Part shown: positions 26,722 to 35,762 of the stretch, piece by piece | Layout: the number at the start of each line of letters is the position of its first letter | Numbering within the stretch: position 1 is the first letter of the stretch | Assembly (NCBI RefSeq): GCF_905397395.1 | Contig: NZ_CAJPVH010000017.1 | Span: 35,941 to 99,940 of the forward strand | Reading direction: 5' to 3' | Source: Cupriavidus campinensis | GTDB taxonomy: Bacteria; Pseudomonadota; Gammaproteobacteria; Burkholderiales; Burkholderiaceae | DNA: 64,000 nucleotides | Translations under genes and position numbers: made by a program | The notes under the pieces: model-generated | What the model was told of the DNA's origin: nothing | Database searches by the model: none | Seen by the model: the letters and a program-made list of their open reading frames with translations, nothing else

Positions 26722-27377
26722 TGGGGGGAGGGCGCGCGCCGGTCGTGGAAGCGCACCACTTGTTCAGCCGGCATGGCGGCCGCCAGCAGCGGCTCCACGC
26801 CATCCGCGCCGGGGCCGAACCGTTCCAGCGCTTCGTCCATGTCCCGCACGGGCGGATCGGTGCGGGCCTCGGGCTGCACGGGCGTGAGCGAGCGCAGCAC
26901 CGTGAACACGGCGGCGTACGGGCTGTCGTGGCGCGCCAGCCGGTCGCCGATGGCCGCCAGCACGTGGATGGCCTCGCCCAGCAACTGCCCGGCGCGCGCC
27001 GCCTGCCCGTCATCGGCCAGCGCGCCGAGGAACTCCAGGAACAGCGGCACGTAGTCCGGCAGCTCGTTCGCCACCGGCTCGAAGCCGGCGCGCCGGTATT
27101 CGTCGATCAGATCGACCATGGCCTGGCCCCGGTCGCGGGACTCGCCATGAACGTGCTCGAACAGGTGCAGCGAATGCGCGGGATTGCGGTCGAAGGTGGC
27201 CACGTACTGCTCCTGCAGCGCGATTAGCGGGCTGTCGCGCAGCGGGCCGGTCAGCGGGGCCAGCACCGCGCGGGCGGCCGGCCAGGCGTCGAGCGCCTGT
27301 TCGATCTCGGGCATGGCCGCCTGCAGCGGCGCTTCGGGGTAGCCCAGCAGGGCGCTGAGCACGGGGTACAAGGTCAT
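26718..27377 (-). CDS. narJ: Nitrate reductase molybdenum cofactor assembly chaperone
   Basis: The 219-residue protein has the NarJ/TorD-like pattern: LYPVLSALLGYPE at the start, YVATFDRNPAHSLHLFEHVH, then LPDYVPLFLEFLGAL. It binds NarG before cofactor insertion and is not part of the mature complex. The ATG lies 23 bp after the stop of narH. The end overlaps narI by four bases. Confidence 0.94.
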   Translation of the reverse strand: MTLYPVLSALLGYPEAPLQAAMPEIEQALDAWPAARAVLAPLTGPLRDSPLIALQEQYVATFDRNPAHSLHLFEHVHGESRDRGQAMVDLIDEYRRAGFEPVANELPDYVPLFLEFLGALADDGQAARAGQLLGEAIHVLAAIGDRLARHDSPYAAVFTVLRSLTPVQPEARTDPPVRDMDEALERFGPGADGVEPLLAAAMPAEQVVRFHDRRAPSPQ

Positions 27378-27400
27378 GATGGCTCCAATGTCAGCAGGTA

Positions 27401-28954
27401 TCAGCAGGTTTCGGTCGGCTTCTTGCGCGACTTGGGCATGTCCGCGAACACCACGCTGCCCTCGGGCTTCCTGCCGAACAGCGAGCCCTCGGACGTGCCG
27501 CCCGAGCAGCCGTTGCCGAACGTGAAGCCGCAGCTGCCTTTCTCGTTGAAGCTGTCCTCGACCCGTTCCTTGTGTGACGATGGAATCACAAATCGATCCT
27601 CGTAATTGGCGATGGCCAGCAGGCGATACATGTCCTCGACCTGCGCCGGGGTCAGCCCCACCTGCCGCAGCACGGCGAGGTCTGCCTCGCCATCTACCAC
27701 TTCCGAGCGCTTGAACGCCCGCATGGCCAGCATGCGCTGCAAGGCGGTCAGCACGGGCGCCACGTCGCCGGCGGTCAGCAGGTTGGCGAGGTACTTGAGC
27801 GGAATGCGCAGGCTCTGCACGTCCGGGATCATCCCGTTCATGCCCATGAAACCGCCTTCCGCCGCCGACTGGATCGGCGAGAGCGGCGGCACGTACCAGA
27901 CCATCGGCAGCGTCCGGTACTCGGGATGCAGCGGGAAGGCGATCTTCCACTCGCAGGCCATGCGGTAGACCGGCGACTTGCGCGCGGCGTCGAGCCAGCC
28001 CTGCGGAATGCCCTGCCGCAGCGCCTCGGCCTGCACGGTGGGGTCGTTCGGGTCGAGGAAGACGTCGAGCTGCGCCTGGTACAGGTCGCGCTCGTCCTCC
28101 ACGCCGGCGGCGCTGGCGATGCGGTCCGCGTCGTACAGCATCACGCCGAGGTAGCGGATGCGCCCGACGCAGGTCTCGGAGCAGACCGTCGGCTGGCCGC
28201 CCTCGATGCGCGGGAAGCAGAACGTGCACTTCTCCGCCTTGCCGCTCTGCCAGTTGAAGTAGATCTTCTTGTACGGACAACCGGAGATGCACATGCGCCA
28301 GCCACGGCATTTGTCCTGGTCGACCAGCACGATGCCGTCGTCCTCGCGCTTGTAGACCGAGCCGCTCGGGCAAGACGCCACGCAGGCCGGGTTCAGGCAG
28401 TGCTCGCACAGGCGGGGCAGGTACATCATGAAGGTGTTCTCGAAGGTCGAGTACATCTCCTTCTGCACGTTCTCGAACAGCTGGTCACGGCTGCGCGAGG
28501 CGAACTCGCCGCCGAGGTCATCCTCCCAGTTCGGCCCCCATTCGATCTTCTCCATCTTCTTGCCCGTCAGCACGGACACCGGCCGGGCGGTGGGCGGCGT
28601 CGGCATCAGCGGCGCCTTCTGGAGGTGCTCGTAGTCGTAGGTGAACGGCTCGTAGTAGTCGTCGATCTGCGGCAGGTTCGGGTTGGCGAACAGGTTCGAG
28701 AGGATGCGGGCGCGGCCGCCCTGGCGCGGCGTGAGCGAGCCGTCGGGCTGGCGCTGCCAGCCGCCGTTCCACTTGCGCTGGTTCTCCCATTCCTTGGGGT
28801 AGCCGATGCCAGGCTTGGTCTCGACGTTGTTGAACCAGGCGTACTCCACGCCGTCGCGGCTGGTCCAGACGTTCTTGCAGGTCACTGAGCAGGTATGGCA
28901 GCCGATGCACTTGTCGAGGTTCAGCACCATGGCCACCTGGGCGCGGATCTTCAT
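27401..28954 (-). CDS. narH: Respiratory nitrate reductase beta subunit
   Basis: The 517-residue protein carries four Fe-S clusters. Seen are CIGCHTCSVTC near the N-terminus, EHCLNPACVASCPSG, DKCRGWRMCISGCPYKK with Trp in the place of a Cys (the [3Fe-4S] site as in E. coli), and CTFCFPRIEGG...CSETC. It passes electrons from NarI to NarG on the cytoplasmic side. The ATG overlaps the narG stop by 4 bases. Confidence 0.97.
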   Translation of the reverse strand: MKIRAQVAMVLNLDKCIGCHTCSVTCKNVWTSRDGVEYAWFNNVETKPGIGYPKEWENQRKWNGGWQRQPDGSLTPRQGGRARILSNLFANPNLPQIDDYYEPFTYDYEHLQKAPLMPTPPTARPVSVLTGKKMEKIEWGPNWEDDLGGEFASRSRDQLFENVQKEMYSTFENTFMMYLPRLCEHCLNPACVASCPSGSVYKREDDGIVLVDQDKCRGWRMCISGCPYKKIYFNWQSGKAEKCTFCFPRIEGGQPTVCSETCVGRIRYLGVMLYDADRIASAAGVEDERDLYQAQLDVFLDPNDPTVQAEALRQGIPQGWLDAARKSPVYRMACEWKIAFPLHPEYRTLPMVWYVPPLSPIQSAAEGGFMGMNGMIPDVQSLRIPLKYLANLLTAGDVAPVLTALQRMLAMRAFKRSEVVDGEADLAVLRQVGLTPAQVEDMYRLLAIANYEDRFVIPSSHKERVEDSFNEKGSCGFTFGNGCSGGTSEGSLFGRKPEGSVVFADMPKSRKKPTETC

Positions 28955-31900
28955 CGCGGGGCTCCTTCTTCTTGCGCGGACTGGGGCAGGGGGGTATCCA
29001 TCCAGTCCACCTTGTTCATCTTGCGCAGGATCACGAATTCATCGCGATTGCTGCCGACCGTGCCGTAGTAGTTGAAGCCGTAGGCCAGTTGCGCGTAGCC
29101 GCCGATCATGTGGGTCGGCTTGGTGACCGCCCGCGTGACCGAGTTGTGGATGCCGCCGCGCATGCCGCTCATCTCGGCGCCGGGCACGTTCACGATCTTT
29201 TCCTGCGCGTGATACATCAGGCACATGCCTTGCGGCACGCGCTGGGACACCACCACCCGGGCGGTCAGCGTGCCGTTCACGTTGAAAACTTCCACCCAGT
29301 CGTTGTCCCGGATGCCGTTGGCACTGGCCTCGGCCTCCGAGATCCACACGTGCGGGCCGCCGCGCGAGAGCGTGAGCATGCGCAGGTTGTCCGAGTAGGT
29401 GGAGTGGATGCCCCACTTCTGGTGCGGGGTGATCCAGTTCAGCACCAGCTCCGGGTTGCCGTTGGGCTTCCGGCCCAGCATCGGCGCCACCGTGCGGGTG
29501 TCGATGGCCGGCTTGTAGACGCAGGCGCCCTCGCCAAAGTCGAGCATCCAGCGGTGGTCCTGGTAGAACTGCTGGCGCCCGGTCAGCGTGCGCCAGGGAA
29601 TCAGCTCGTGGACATTGGTGTAGCCGGCGTTGTAGCTGACTTCCTCGGACTCCAGCCCGGACCACGTCGGCGCCGAGATGATCTTGCGCGGCTGGGCCTG
29701 TACGTCCCGGAAGCGGATCTTGTCGTGCTCGCGGCCCAGCGCCAGGTGGGCGTGCGGGCGGCCGGTGATCTTGGATAGCGCTTCCCACGCCTTCACGGCC
29801 ACGTGGCCGTTGGTCTCCGGCGCCAAGGTCAGGATCATCTCGGCGGCGTCGATGGCGGTCTCCAGCCGAGGCCGGCCGTAGCTGACGCCGGGCGTGGTCA
29901 CGGTCTGGGTCAGGTGACCCAGTTCGGCCACCTCGTGCCTGGTATCCCAGCCGATGCCCTTGCCGCCGTTCCCGAGCTTGTCCAGCAGCGGGCCCACGGA
30001 GGTGAACTTCTTATAGAGGTCCGCGTAGTTGCGCTCCACCACGGTCATCGACGGCGCGGTCTTGCCGGGGATCAAATCGCACTCGCCGCGCTTCCAGTCG
30101 CGCGGCTCGAAGGGCTGGCCCAGCTCGCCCGGCGTGTCGTGCAGCAGCGGGGTGCAGACCAGGTCCTTGCGCGTGCCCAGGTAGGGGCCGCCAATCTCGC
30201 TGAACTTCGCGGCGATGGCCTTGTAGATCTCCCAGTCGGTCTTGCTCTCCCACAGCGGCTGCACGGCTTCGGAGAGCGGGTGGATGAACGGGTGCATGTC
30301 CGACGTGTTCAGGTCGTCTTTCTCGTACCAGGTGGCCGTGGGGAGCACGATGTCGCCGTAGAGGCAGGTCGTGCTCATGCGGAAGTCGAGCACCGTCAGC
30401 AGGTCCAGCTTGCCCTCGGCGGCCGGGCGCACGTTGACCTCGCTCGGGCGGATGGCGTCGCGCTCGTCGCTGAAGACGGCGTTCTGCGTGCCGAGCAGGT
30501 ACTTGAGGAAGTATTCGTGGCCCTTGCCGGAACTCCCCAGGATGTTGGAGCGCCACACGAACATATTGCGCGGGAAGTTTGCGGGGTTGTCGGGGTCGTC
30601 GCAGGCGAATTGCAGGGCGCCGGACTTGAGCTGGTCGACGGTATAGGCCACCGGGTCCTGCCCGGCGCGCTCGGCGGCGTCCACCACATCGAGCGGATTG
30701 GCGCCCAGTTGCGGCGCGGACGGCAGCCAGCCCATGCGCTCCGACTTGGCGTTGAGGTCCAGCAGCGACAGGCCGGCGTAGCGCGCCTTGTCCGCCGTGG
30801 GCGCGAGGATCTCGTCCACGGCCAGCTTCTCGTGGCGCCACTGGCTGGTGTGGTTGTAGAAGAACGAGGTGCCGTTCATCTGGCGCGGCGGGCGCGACCA
30901 GTCCAGCCCGAAGGCCAGCGGCGCCCAGCCGAACTGGGGCCGCAGCTTCTCCTGCCCCACGTAGTGCGCCCAGCCGCCGCCGCTCTTGCCAATGCAGCCG
31001 CACATCATCAACAGGTTGATGATGCCGCGGTAGATCATGTCGTTGTGGTACCAGTGGTTCAGCGCGGCGCCCACGATGACCATGCTCTTGCCCTGCGTGC
31101 GGTGGGCGTTCTCGGCGAATTCGCGCGCCACCTGCGTCACCAGCCGGGCCGGCACCGTGGTGTGCTTCTCCTGCCAGGCCGGGGTGTAGGGCACGTCGTC
31201 ATCGAACGAAGCCGCCACGTTCGGCCCGCCCAGGCCCTGGTCTACGCCATAGTTGGCCAGTTGCAGGTCGTAGACCGTGGCGACCAGCGTCGTGCTGCCA
31301 TCGGCCAGCGTCAGGCGGCGCACCGGCACGCGGCGGCGCAGCAGCGCGTCGTGCTCGCCGCCGAAGTAGGGGAAGCCGACCTCCACCACAACGTCTTCAT
31401 GGCCGAGCAGCGACAGGCGCGGATCGATAGCGCGGCCGTCCTGGCTGTCGCGCAGCTCCAGGTTCCAGCGGCCGGCCGTGTCGTCACCGGGCGTCCAGCG
31501 GAAGCCGATCGAGCCGTTCGGGGCAGTCACCTCCCCGCTGGCATGGTCGATCAACAGCGTCTTCCACTCCGCATGCCGGGATTGCCCGAGGTTGCCGTCC
31601 AGGTGGGAGGCGCGCAGGAAGTGGTCGGGCACCAGCGTGCCATCCTGCTCGCGCAGCCGCACCAGCATCGGCATGTCGGTGTACTGCCTCAGGTAGTCGC
31701 GGAAGTAGGCGGATTTGCCGCCCACGTGGAATTCCTTGAGCACGACGTGGCCCATGGCCATGGCCAGCGCGGCATCGGTGCCCTGCTTGGGGGCGAGCCA
31801 GATGTCGCCGAACTTGACCATCTCGCCGTAGTCGGACGAGACCGCCACGGTCTTGGTGCCCTTGTAGCGCACCTCGGTGTAGAAGTGGGCGTCTGGCGTG

Positions 31901-32679
31901 CGTGTCTGCGGCACGTTGGAGCCCCAGACCATCAGGTAGGTGGCGTTGTACCAGTCGGCGGACTCGGGCACGTCGGTCTGCTCGCCCCAGGTCTGCGGGC
32001 TGGCCGGCGGGAGGTCGCAGTACCAGTCGTAGAAGGACAGGCAGGCGCCGCCGAGCAGGCTCAGGTAGCGCGCGCCGGCCGCGTAGGACACCATCGACAT
32101 GGCCGGGATGGGCGAAAAGCCGATCACGCGGTCCGGGCCGTACTGCTTGACCGTGAAGGCGTTGGCGGCGGCGATGATCTCGGTGGCCGTGGCCCAGTCG
32201 GCCCGGACGAAGCCGCCCAGCCCGCGGACGCTCTTGTAGCGGGCGGCGCGTTCGGGGTCCTGGCTGATCCAGGCCCAGGCGGCGATCGGGTCCATGGTCT
32301 GGCGGGCTTCGCGCCACATTTCCATCAGCCGGCCGCGGATCATCGGGTACTTCACGCGCTGGGCGGAATAGACGTACCAGCTGTACGAGGCGCCGCGCGG
32401 GCAGCCGCGCGGCTCATGGTTGGGCAGGTCCGGGCGCGTGCGCGGGTAGTCGGTCTGCTGGGTTTCCCAGGTAATCAGGCCGTTCTTGACGTAGACCTTC
32501 CACGAGCAGGAGCCCGTGCAGTTGACGCCGTGGGTGGACCGCACCACCTTGTCGTGCTGCCAGCGGGTGCGGTAGCCGTTCTCCCACTTGCGGTCTTCGT
32601 TGACCACGGCGCCGTGGCCGTCGGCATAGGTGGACGTGACGCGCGACAGGAACTTCAGTCGATCGAGGAAATGACTCAT
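28951..32679 (-). CDS. narG: Respiratory nitrate reductase alpha subunit
   Basis: The 1242-residue catalytic subunit has the FS0 cluster ligands His50, Cys54, Cys58 (STHGVNCTGSCSW) and Cys93 (RGCPRGASY). The molybdenum cofactor region contains MVWGSNVPQTRTPDAHF and RYKGTKTVAVSSDYGE. There is no Tat signal, so it faces the cytoplasm, as in NarG and unlike periplasmic NapA. Length equals that of the E. coli enzyme. The ATG at 32679 gives the standard MSHFLDRLKF N-terminus. A 187-bp gap to narK2 leaves room for a separate promoter, but I see no clear FNR box in it. Confidence 0.98.
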   Translation of the reverse strand: MSHFLDRLKFLSRVTSTYADGHGAVVNEDRKWENGYRTRWQHDKVVRSTHGVNCTGSCSWKVYVKNGLITWETQQTDYPRTRPDLPNHEPRGCPRGASYSWYVYSAQRVKYPMIRGRLMEMWREARQTMDPIAAWAWISQDPERAARYKSVRGLGGFVRADWATATEIIAAANAFTVKQYGPDRVIGFSPIPAMSMVSYAAGARYLSLLGGACLSFYDWYCDLPPASPQTWGEQTDVPESADWYNATYLMVWGSNVPQTRTPDAHFYTEVRYKGTKTVAVSSDYGEMVKFGDIWLAPKQGTDAALAMAMGHVVLKEFHVGGKSAYFRDYLRQYTDMPMLVRLREQDGTLVPDHFLRASHLDGNLGQSRHAEWKTLLIDHASGEVTAPNGSIGFRWTPGDDTAGRWNLELRDSQDGRAIDPRLSLLGHEDVVVEVGFPYFGGEHDALLRRRVPVRRLTLADGSTTLVATVYDLQLANYGVDQGLGGPNVAASFDDDVPYTPAWQEKHTTVPARLVTQVAREFAENAHRTQGKSMVIVGAALNHWYHNDMIYRGIINLLMMCGCIGKSGGGWAHYVGQEKLRPQFGWAPLAFGLDWSRPPRQMNGTSFFYNHTSQWRHEKLAVDEILAPTADKARYAGLSLLDLNAKSERMGWLPSAPQLGANPLDVVDAAERAGQDPVAYTVDQLKSGALQFACDDPDNPANFPRNMFVWRSNILGSSGKGHEYFLKYLLGTQNAVFSDERDAIRPSEVNVRPAAEGKLDLLTVLDFRMSTTCLYGDIVLPTATWYEKDDLNTSDMHPFIHPLSEAVQPLWESKTDWEIYKAIAAKFSEIGGPYLGTRKDLVCTPLLHDTPGELGQPFEPRDWKRGECDLIPGKTAPSMTVVERNYADLYKKFTSVGPLLDKLGNGGKGIGWDTRHEVAELGHLTQTVTTPGVSYGRPRLETAIDAAEMILTLAPETNGHVAVKAWEALSKITGRPHAHLALGREHDKIRFRDVQAQPRKIISAPTWSGLESEEVSYNAGYTNVHELIPWRTLTGRQQFYQDHRWMLDFGEGACVYKPAIDTRTVAPMLGRKPNGNPELVLNWITPHQKWGIHSTYSDNLRMLTLSRGGPHVWISEAEASANGIRDNDWVEVFNVNGTLTARVVVSQRVPQGMCLMYHAQEKIVNVPGAEMSGMRGGIHNSVTRAVTKPTHMIGGYAQLAYGFNYYGTVGSNRDEFVILRKMNKVDWMDTPLPQSAQEEGAPR

Positions 32680-32866
32680 GGTTTGGCTCCAGCAGGGACA
32701 CTTGCAGCTTACGGAGCGCGTGCCGCGCAAGCCATTCGCTGGTGGAGCAGGGGGAGTGACGGCAATCGGCCTAGGCGGGACCCGCCGGCATCGTCCGGAA
32801 GAACTATGCCGACGGGCGGGGTTGACGCGCGGGTGAAACCGGGGGAGGCGGAGGATCAGGCGGAAA

Positions 32867-34249
32867 TCAGCAGGGCATGGCCGCGTTGCGGCGCGCGTAG
32901 CACCACCAGGTAATCGCGGCGCAGCTGATATAGAACAAGATGAACAGGTGGAGCGCGGCGTCCGGCGCGCCGGTCATCTCCAGCGCGGTGCCGAAGCTCT
33001 TGGGGATGAAGAAGCCGCCGTAGGCCCCGATGGCGCCGGAGAAGCCGAGCACGGCGGCGGATTCCCGGGCGGCGTCCTGCACGGCCACGCGCTGGGCGGG
33101 CGCGCCCGGGCCGGCGGCGCGCAGGCGTTCGGTCAGGAAGATCACCGGGATCATGCGGAACGTGGAGCCGTTGCCGATGCCGGTGAGCGCGAACAGCACG
33201 ATGAACGCGCCAAGGAAGCCGCTGAAGCTGCCGCCCGTGCCGTTGTGCGGCAGCGCCGCCAGCACGGCCACCACGCCGCCGATCATGCCGAGGAAGCTCC
33301 ACAGCGTGACCCGCGCGCCGCCGAGCTTGTCTGACAGCCAGCCGCCCACCGGGCGCGTCAGCGCGCCAACCAGCGGGCCCAGGAAGGCGTAGGCCGTGGG
33401 GTTCACGTTCGGGAACTGCGACTTGGTCAGCAGCGCCAGGCCGGCCGAGAAGCCGATGAACGAGCCGAAGGTGCCCACGTAGAGCCAGCACATCAGCCAG
33501 TTGTGGCGGCGCCGGAAGATCACCGCCTGCTCCGCAAACGAGGCGCGCGCGTCGGCAATGTCATGCATGCCGAACCACGCCGCCAGCGCCGATACGACGA
33601 TGAACGGCACCCAGATGAAGCCCGCGTTCTGGAGCCAGAGCTGCTGCGTGGCGCCGTTGGCCGCGTATTCCTGCCCGGCCCCGCCCAGCGCGCCGAAGAC
33701 GGCCACCGAGACCACCACCGGCGTCACGAACTGCACCACCGAGACGCCGAGGTTGCCGATGCCGGCGTTCAGGCCCGTGGCCAGCCCCTTGCGTGCCTTC
33801 GGGAAGAAGAAGCTGATGTTCGCCATCGACGAACTGAAGTTGGCGCCGCCCAGCCCGCACAGCAGGGCCAGCACCAGCAGCGTCGGGTAGCTGGTGGAGG
33901 GGTCGCGCAGCGCAAAGCCCATGCCGAGCGCCGGAATCAGCAACAGCGCGGTGGAGATGGCGGTGAAGCGCCGCCCGCCGAAGATCGGCACGAGGAACGA
34001 GTAGAAAATGCGCAGCGTGGCGCCGGACAGCGCCGGCAGGGCGGTCAGCCAGAACAGCTGGTTGCCGGTGAAGTGGAAGCCGGCGCGGTCCAGGTTTACG
34101 GCCACAACGCTCCAGAGCATCCAGACCACGAAGGCCAGCATCAGCGCGGGAATGGAGATGTAGAGGTTGCGGTAGGCGATGCGCGCGCCCTGGTATTTCC
34201 AGAACGCCGGGTCTTCAGGTTCCCAGCGGGTCAGTACGGAGGTGCTCAT
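32867..34249 (-). CDS. narK2: Nitrate/nitrite antiporter, NarK2 type
   Basis: The 460-residue MFS protein of the nitrate/nitrite porter family has about 12 membrane helices. Typical nitrate-signature stretches are GLGGANFSSSMANISFFFPK and GTFGSFIGFSAGLALLTKSQ. The N-terminal WEPEDPAFWKYQG is characteristic for NarK of the antiporter type that exchanges cytoplasmic nitrite for nitrate. It lies 57 bp downstream of narK1 and probably forms one transcript with it. Symbol narK2 is given for its position and type. Confidence 0.9.
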   Translation of the reverse strand: MSTSVLTRWEPEDPAFWKYQGARIAYRNLYISIPALMLAFVVWMLWSVVAVNLDRAGFHFTGNQLFWLTALPALSGATLRIFYSFLVPIFGGRRFTAISTALLLIPALGMGFALRDPSTSYPTLLVLALLCGLGGANFSSSMANISFFFPKARKGLATGLNAGIGNLGVSVVQFVTPVVVSVAVFGALGGAGQEYAANGATQQLWLQNAGFIWVPFIVVSALAAWFGMHDIADARASFAEQAVIFRRRHNWLMCWLYVGTFGSFIGFSAGLALLTKSQFPNVNPTAYAFLGPLVGALTRPVGGWLSDKLGGARVTLWSFLGMIGGVVAVLAALPHNGTGGSFSGFLGAFIVLFALTGIGNGSTFRMIPVIFLTERLRAAGPGAPAQRVAVQDAARESAAVLGFSGAIGAYGGFFIPKSFGTALEMTGAPDAALHLFILFYISCAAITWWCYARRNAAMPC

Positions 34250-34306
34250 GGCGTTGTCTCGTTCGAAGGGGGGAAGGTGGGAAGTGGGAAAGGTCAGACC
34301 ACGGGG

Positions 34307-35605
34307 TCAGGCTACGGCCGGCGTGGCGCCGCGATGGCTGTAGTGCATCCACACCAGGCTCACGCAGACGGTGCCGTACATCAGCATGAAGCAGCTGCTG
34401 CGCACGCCGGTCAGGTCGGCCAGCGCGCCAAACAGGATCGGCAGGATGAAGCCGCCGAGCCCGCCGGCCAGCCCCACCACGCCGGAGACGGCGCCGATGT
34501 TCTGCGGGAAGTCATTGGCGATGAACTTGAATACCGACGCCTTGCCGATGGCGAAGGCGATGCCCACCGCGAACAGCAGCACCGTGAACAGCGTGGGCGA
34601 CAGCCCAAGGTGGAACGCCAGCGGGCCGTTGGCGGTCTGGATCACGAGGTCGGTCTGCGGGTAGCTGAGCAGGAAGAAGCCCACCCAGCTCACCCACATC
34701 ACCCACCAGGTAGTGCGATGGGCGCCGTAGCGGTCTGAAATCCAGCCGCCAATGGCGCGCAGCACGCCGCCAGGCAGGGAGAAGCACGCGGCCAGGAAGG
34801 CGGCGACGCGGATGTCGAAGCCGTATTCGCCGATGTAGTAGCGCGTCATCCACAGCGCCAGCCCCACGTAGCCGCCGAACACCACCGAGTAGTACTGCGA
34901 GTAGCGCCAGACCCGTGGGTCGCGCAGCATGGCCAGCTGGGCGCGCCAGCCGGCGCTGCTGGCAGCCACGCGGTGCGCCGGGTTGGTCGCCGAGAACATC
35001 CAGAACAGCAGGGCCGTGGCCAGCATCGCCACCGCGTAGACCTTCGGCACGATGGTCCAGGTGCCGGCGGCGGCGATCAGCGCCGGGGCGACGAACTTGG
35101 TCAGCGCGGCCCCGGAGTTGCCGGCGCCGAAGATGCCCATTGCCAGCCCCTGCCGATGGCGCGGAAACCAGCGCGCCACGTAGGGCGTGCCCACCGAGAA
35201 CGAGCCGCCGGCCAGCCCGAGCAGCAGCCCGAGCGCCAGCAGTTGCCAGAGGGTGGTGGCGTAGGCGAGCAGCCAGATCGGCACCACGGTGGCCAGCATC
35301 AGCAGGAAGAAGACGATGCGGCCGCCGTAGCGGTCGGTCCAGATGCCCAGCGGCACGCGGATCAGCGAGCCGCTCAGCACCGGCATGGCGGCCAGGAGGC
35401 CGAATTCGGTGTCGTTCAGGCCAAGCTGCTGTTTGAGCGGAATGCCGAGCACGGCGAACACCATCCAGACGGCGAAGCAGATGGTGAACGCGAACGTGCT
35501 GGAGGCCAGCACGCCGTTGGCGCGGAGGGAGATCGCCGGCGCGTTGTGCAGGACGGCGGAGGAGGGGGGAGAGTTGGAGGAGGTGGGGGAGGTGGGGGAG
35601 GCCAT
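34307..35605 (-). CDS. narK1: Nitrate transporter, NarK1 type
   Basis: The 432-residue MFS protein has about 12 helices and the motifs GLAGGSFSVGTPYVARWFPR and GVVGLAGGLGGFILPILFG. It lacks the WEPED start, which marks it as the NarK1 type (nitrate/proton symporter in Paracoccus and relatives). The first 28 residues are Ser/Pro/Asn-rich. It is the first gene of narK1-narK2-narGHJI. The ATG has AGGACC upstream. Nitrate import by NarK1 starts respiration before nitrite accumulates; the role here is inferred from family and order. Confidence 0.9.
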   Translation of the reverse strand: MASPTSPTSSNSPPSSAVLHNAPAISLRANGVLASSTFAFTICFAVWMVFAVLGIPLKQQLGLNDTEFGLLAAMPVLSGSLIRVPLGIWTDRYGGRIVFFLLMLATVVPIWLLAYATTLWQLLALGLLLGLAGGSFSVGTPYVARWFPRHRQGLAMGIFGAGNSGAALTKFVAPALIAAAGTWTIVPKVYAVAMLATALLFWMFSATNPAHRVAASSAGWRAQLAMLRDPRVWRYSQYYSVVFGGYVGLALWMTRYYIGEYGFDIRVAAFLAACFSLPGGVLRAIGGWISDRYGAHRTTWWVMWVSWVGFFLLSYPQTDLVIQTANGPLAFHLGLSPTLFTVLLFAVGIAFAIGKASVFKFIANDFPQNIGAVSGVVGLAGGLGGFILPILFGALADLTGVRSSCFMLMYGTVCVSLVWMHYSHRGATPAVA

Positions 35606-35762
35606 CGAGAGGTCCTAATGGACAACAAGGGATGGCCCCCAGCGTAGGCACGGCTGCCTGCCATGCCTATTCGCCGGCCGGGGAGCGGGCGGGGCGGGTG
35701 GCCCCTGTCGAAGGAACTAGTCCGGTTGGGCGCGGACCGTCAGGCAAGACCGGGCGGGCGGA

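Noticed and set aside
29803..32913. A 1036-codon open frame on the plus strand opposite narG
   Set aside because: It lies antisense to narG and arises from high GC and codon bias; its translation is His/Val/Gly/Arg-rich low-complexity sequence without any known motif.
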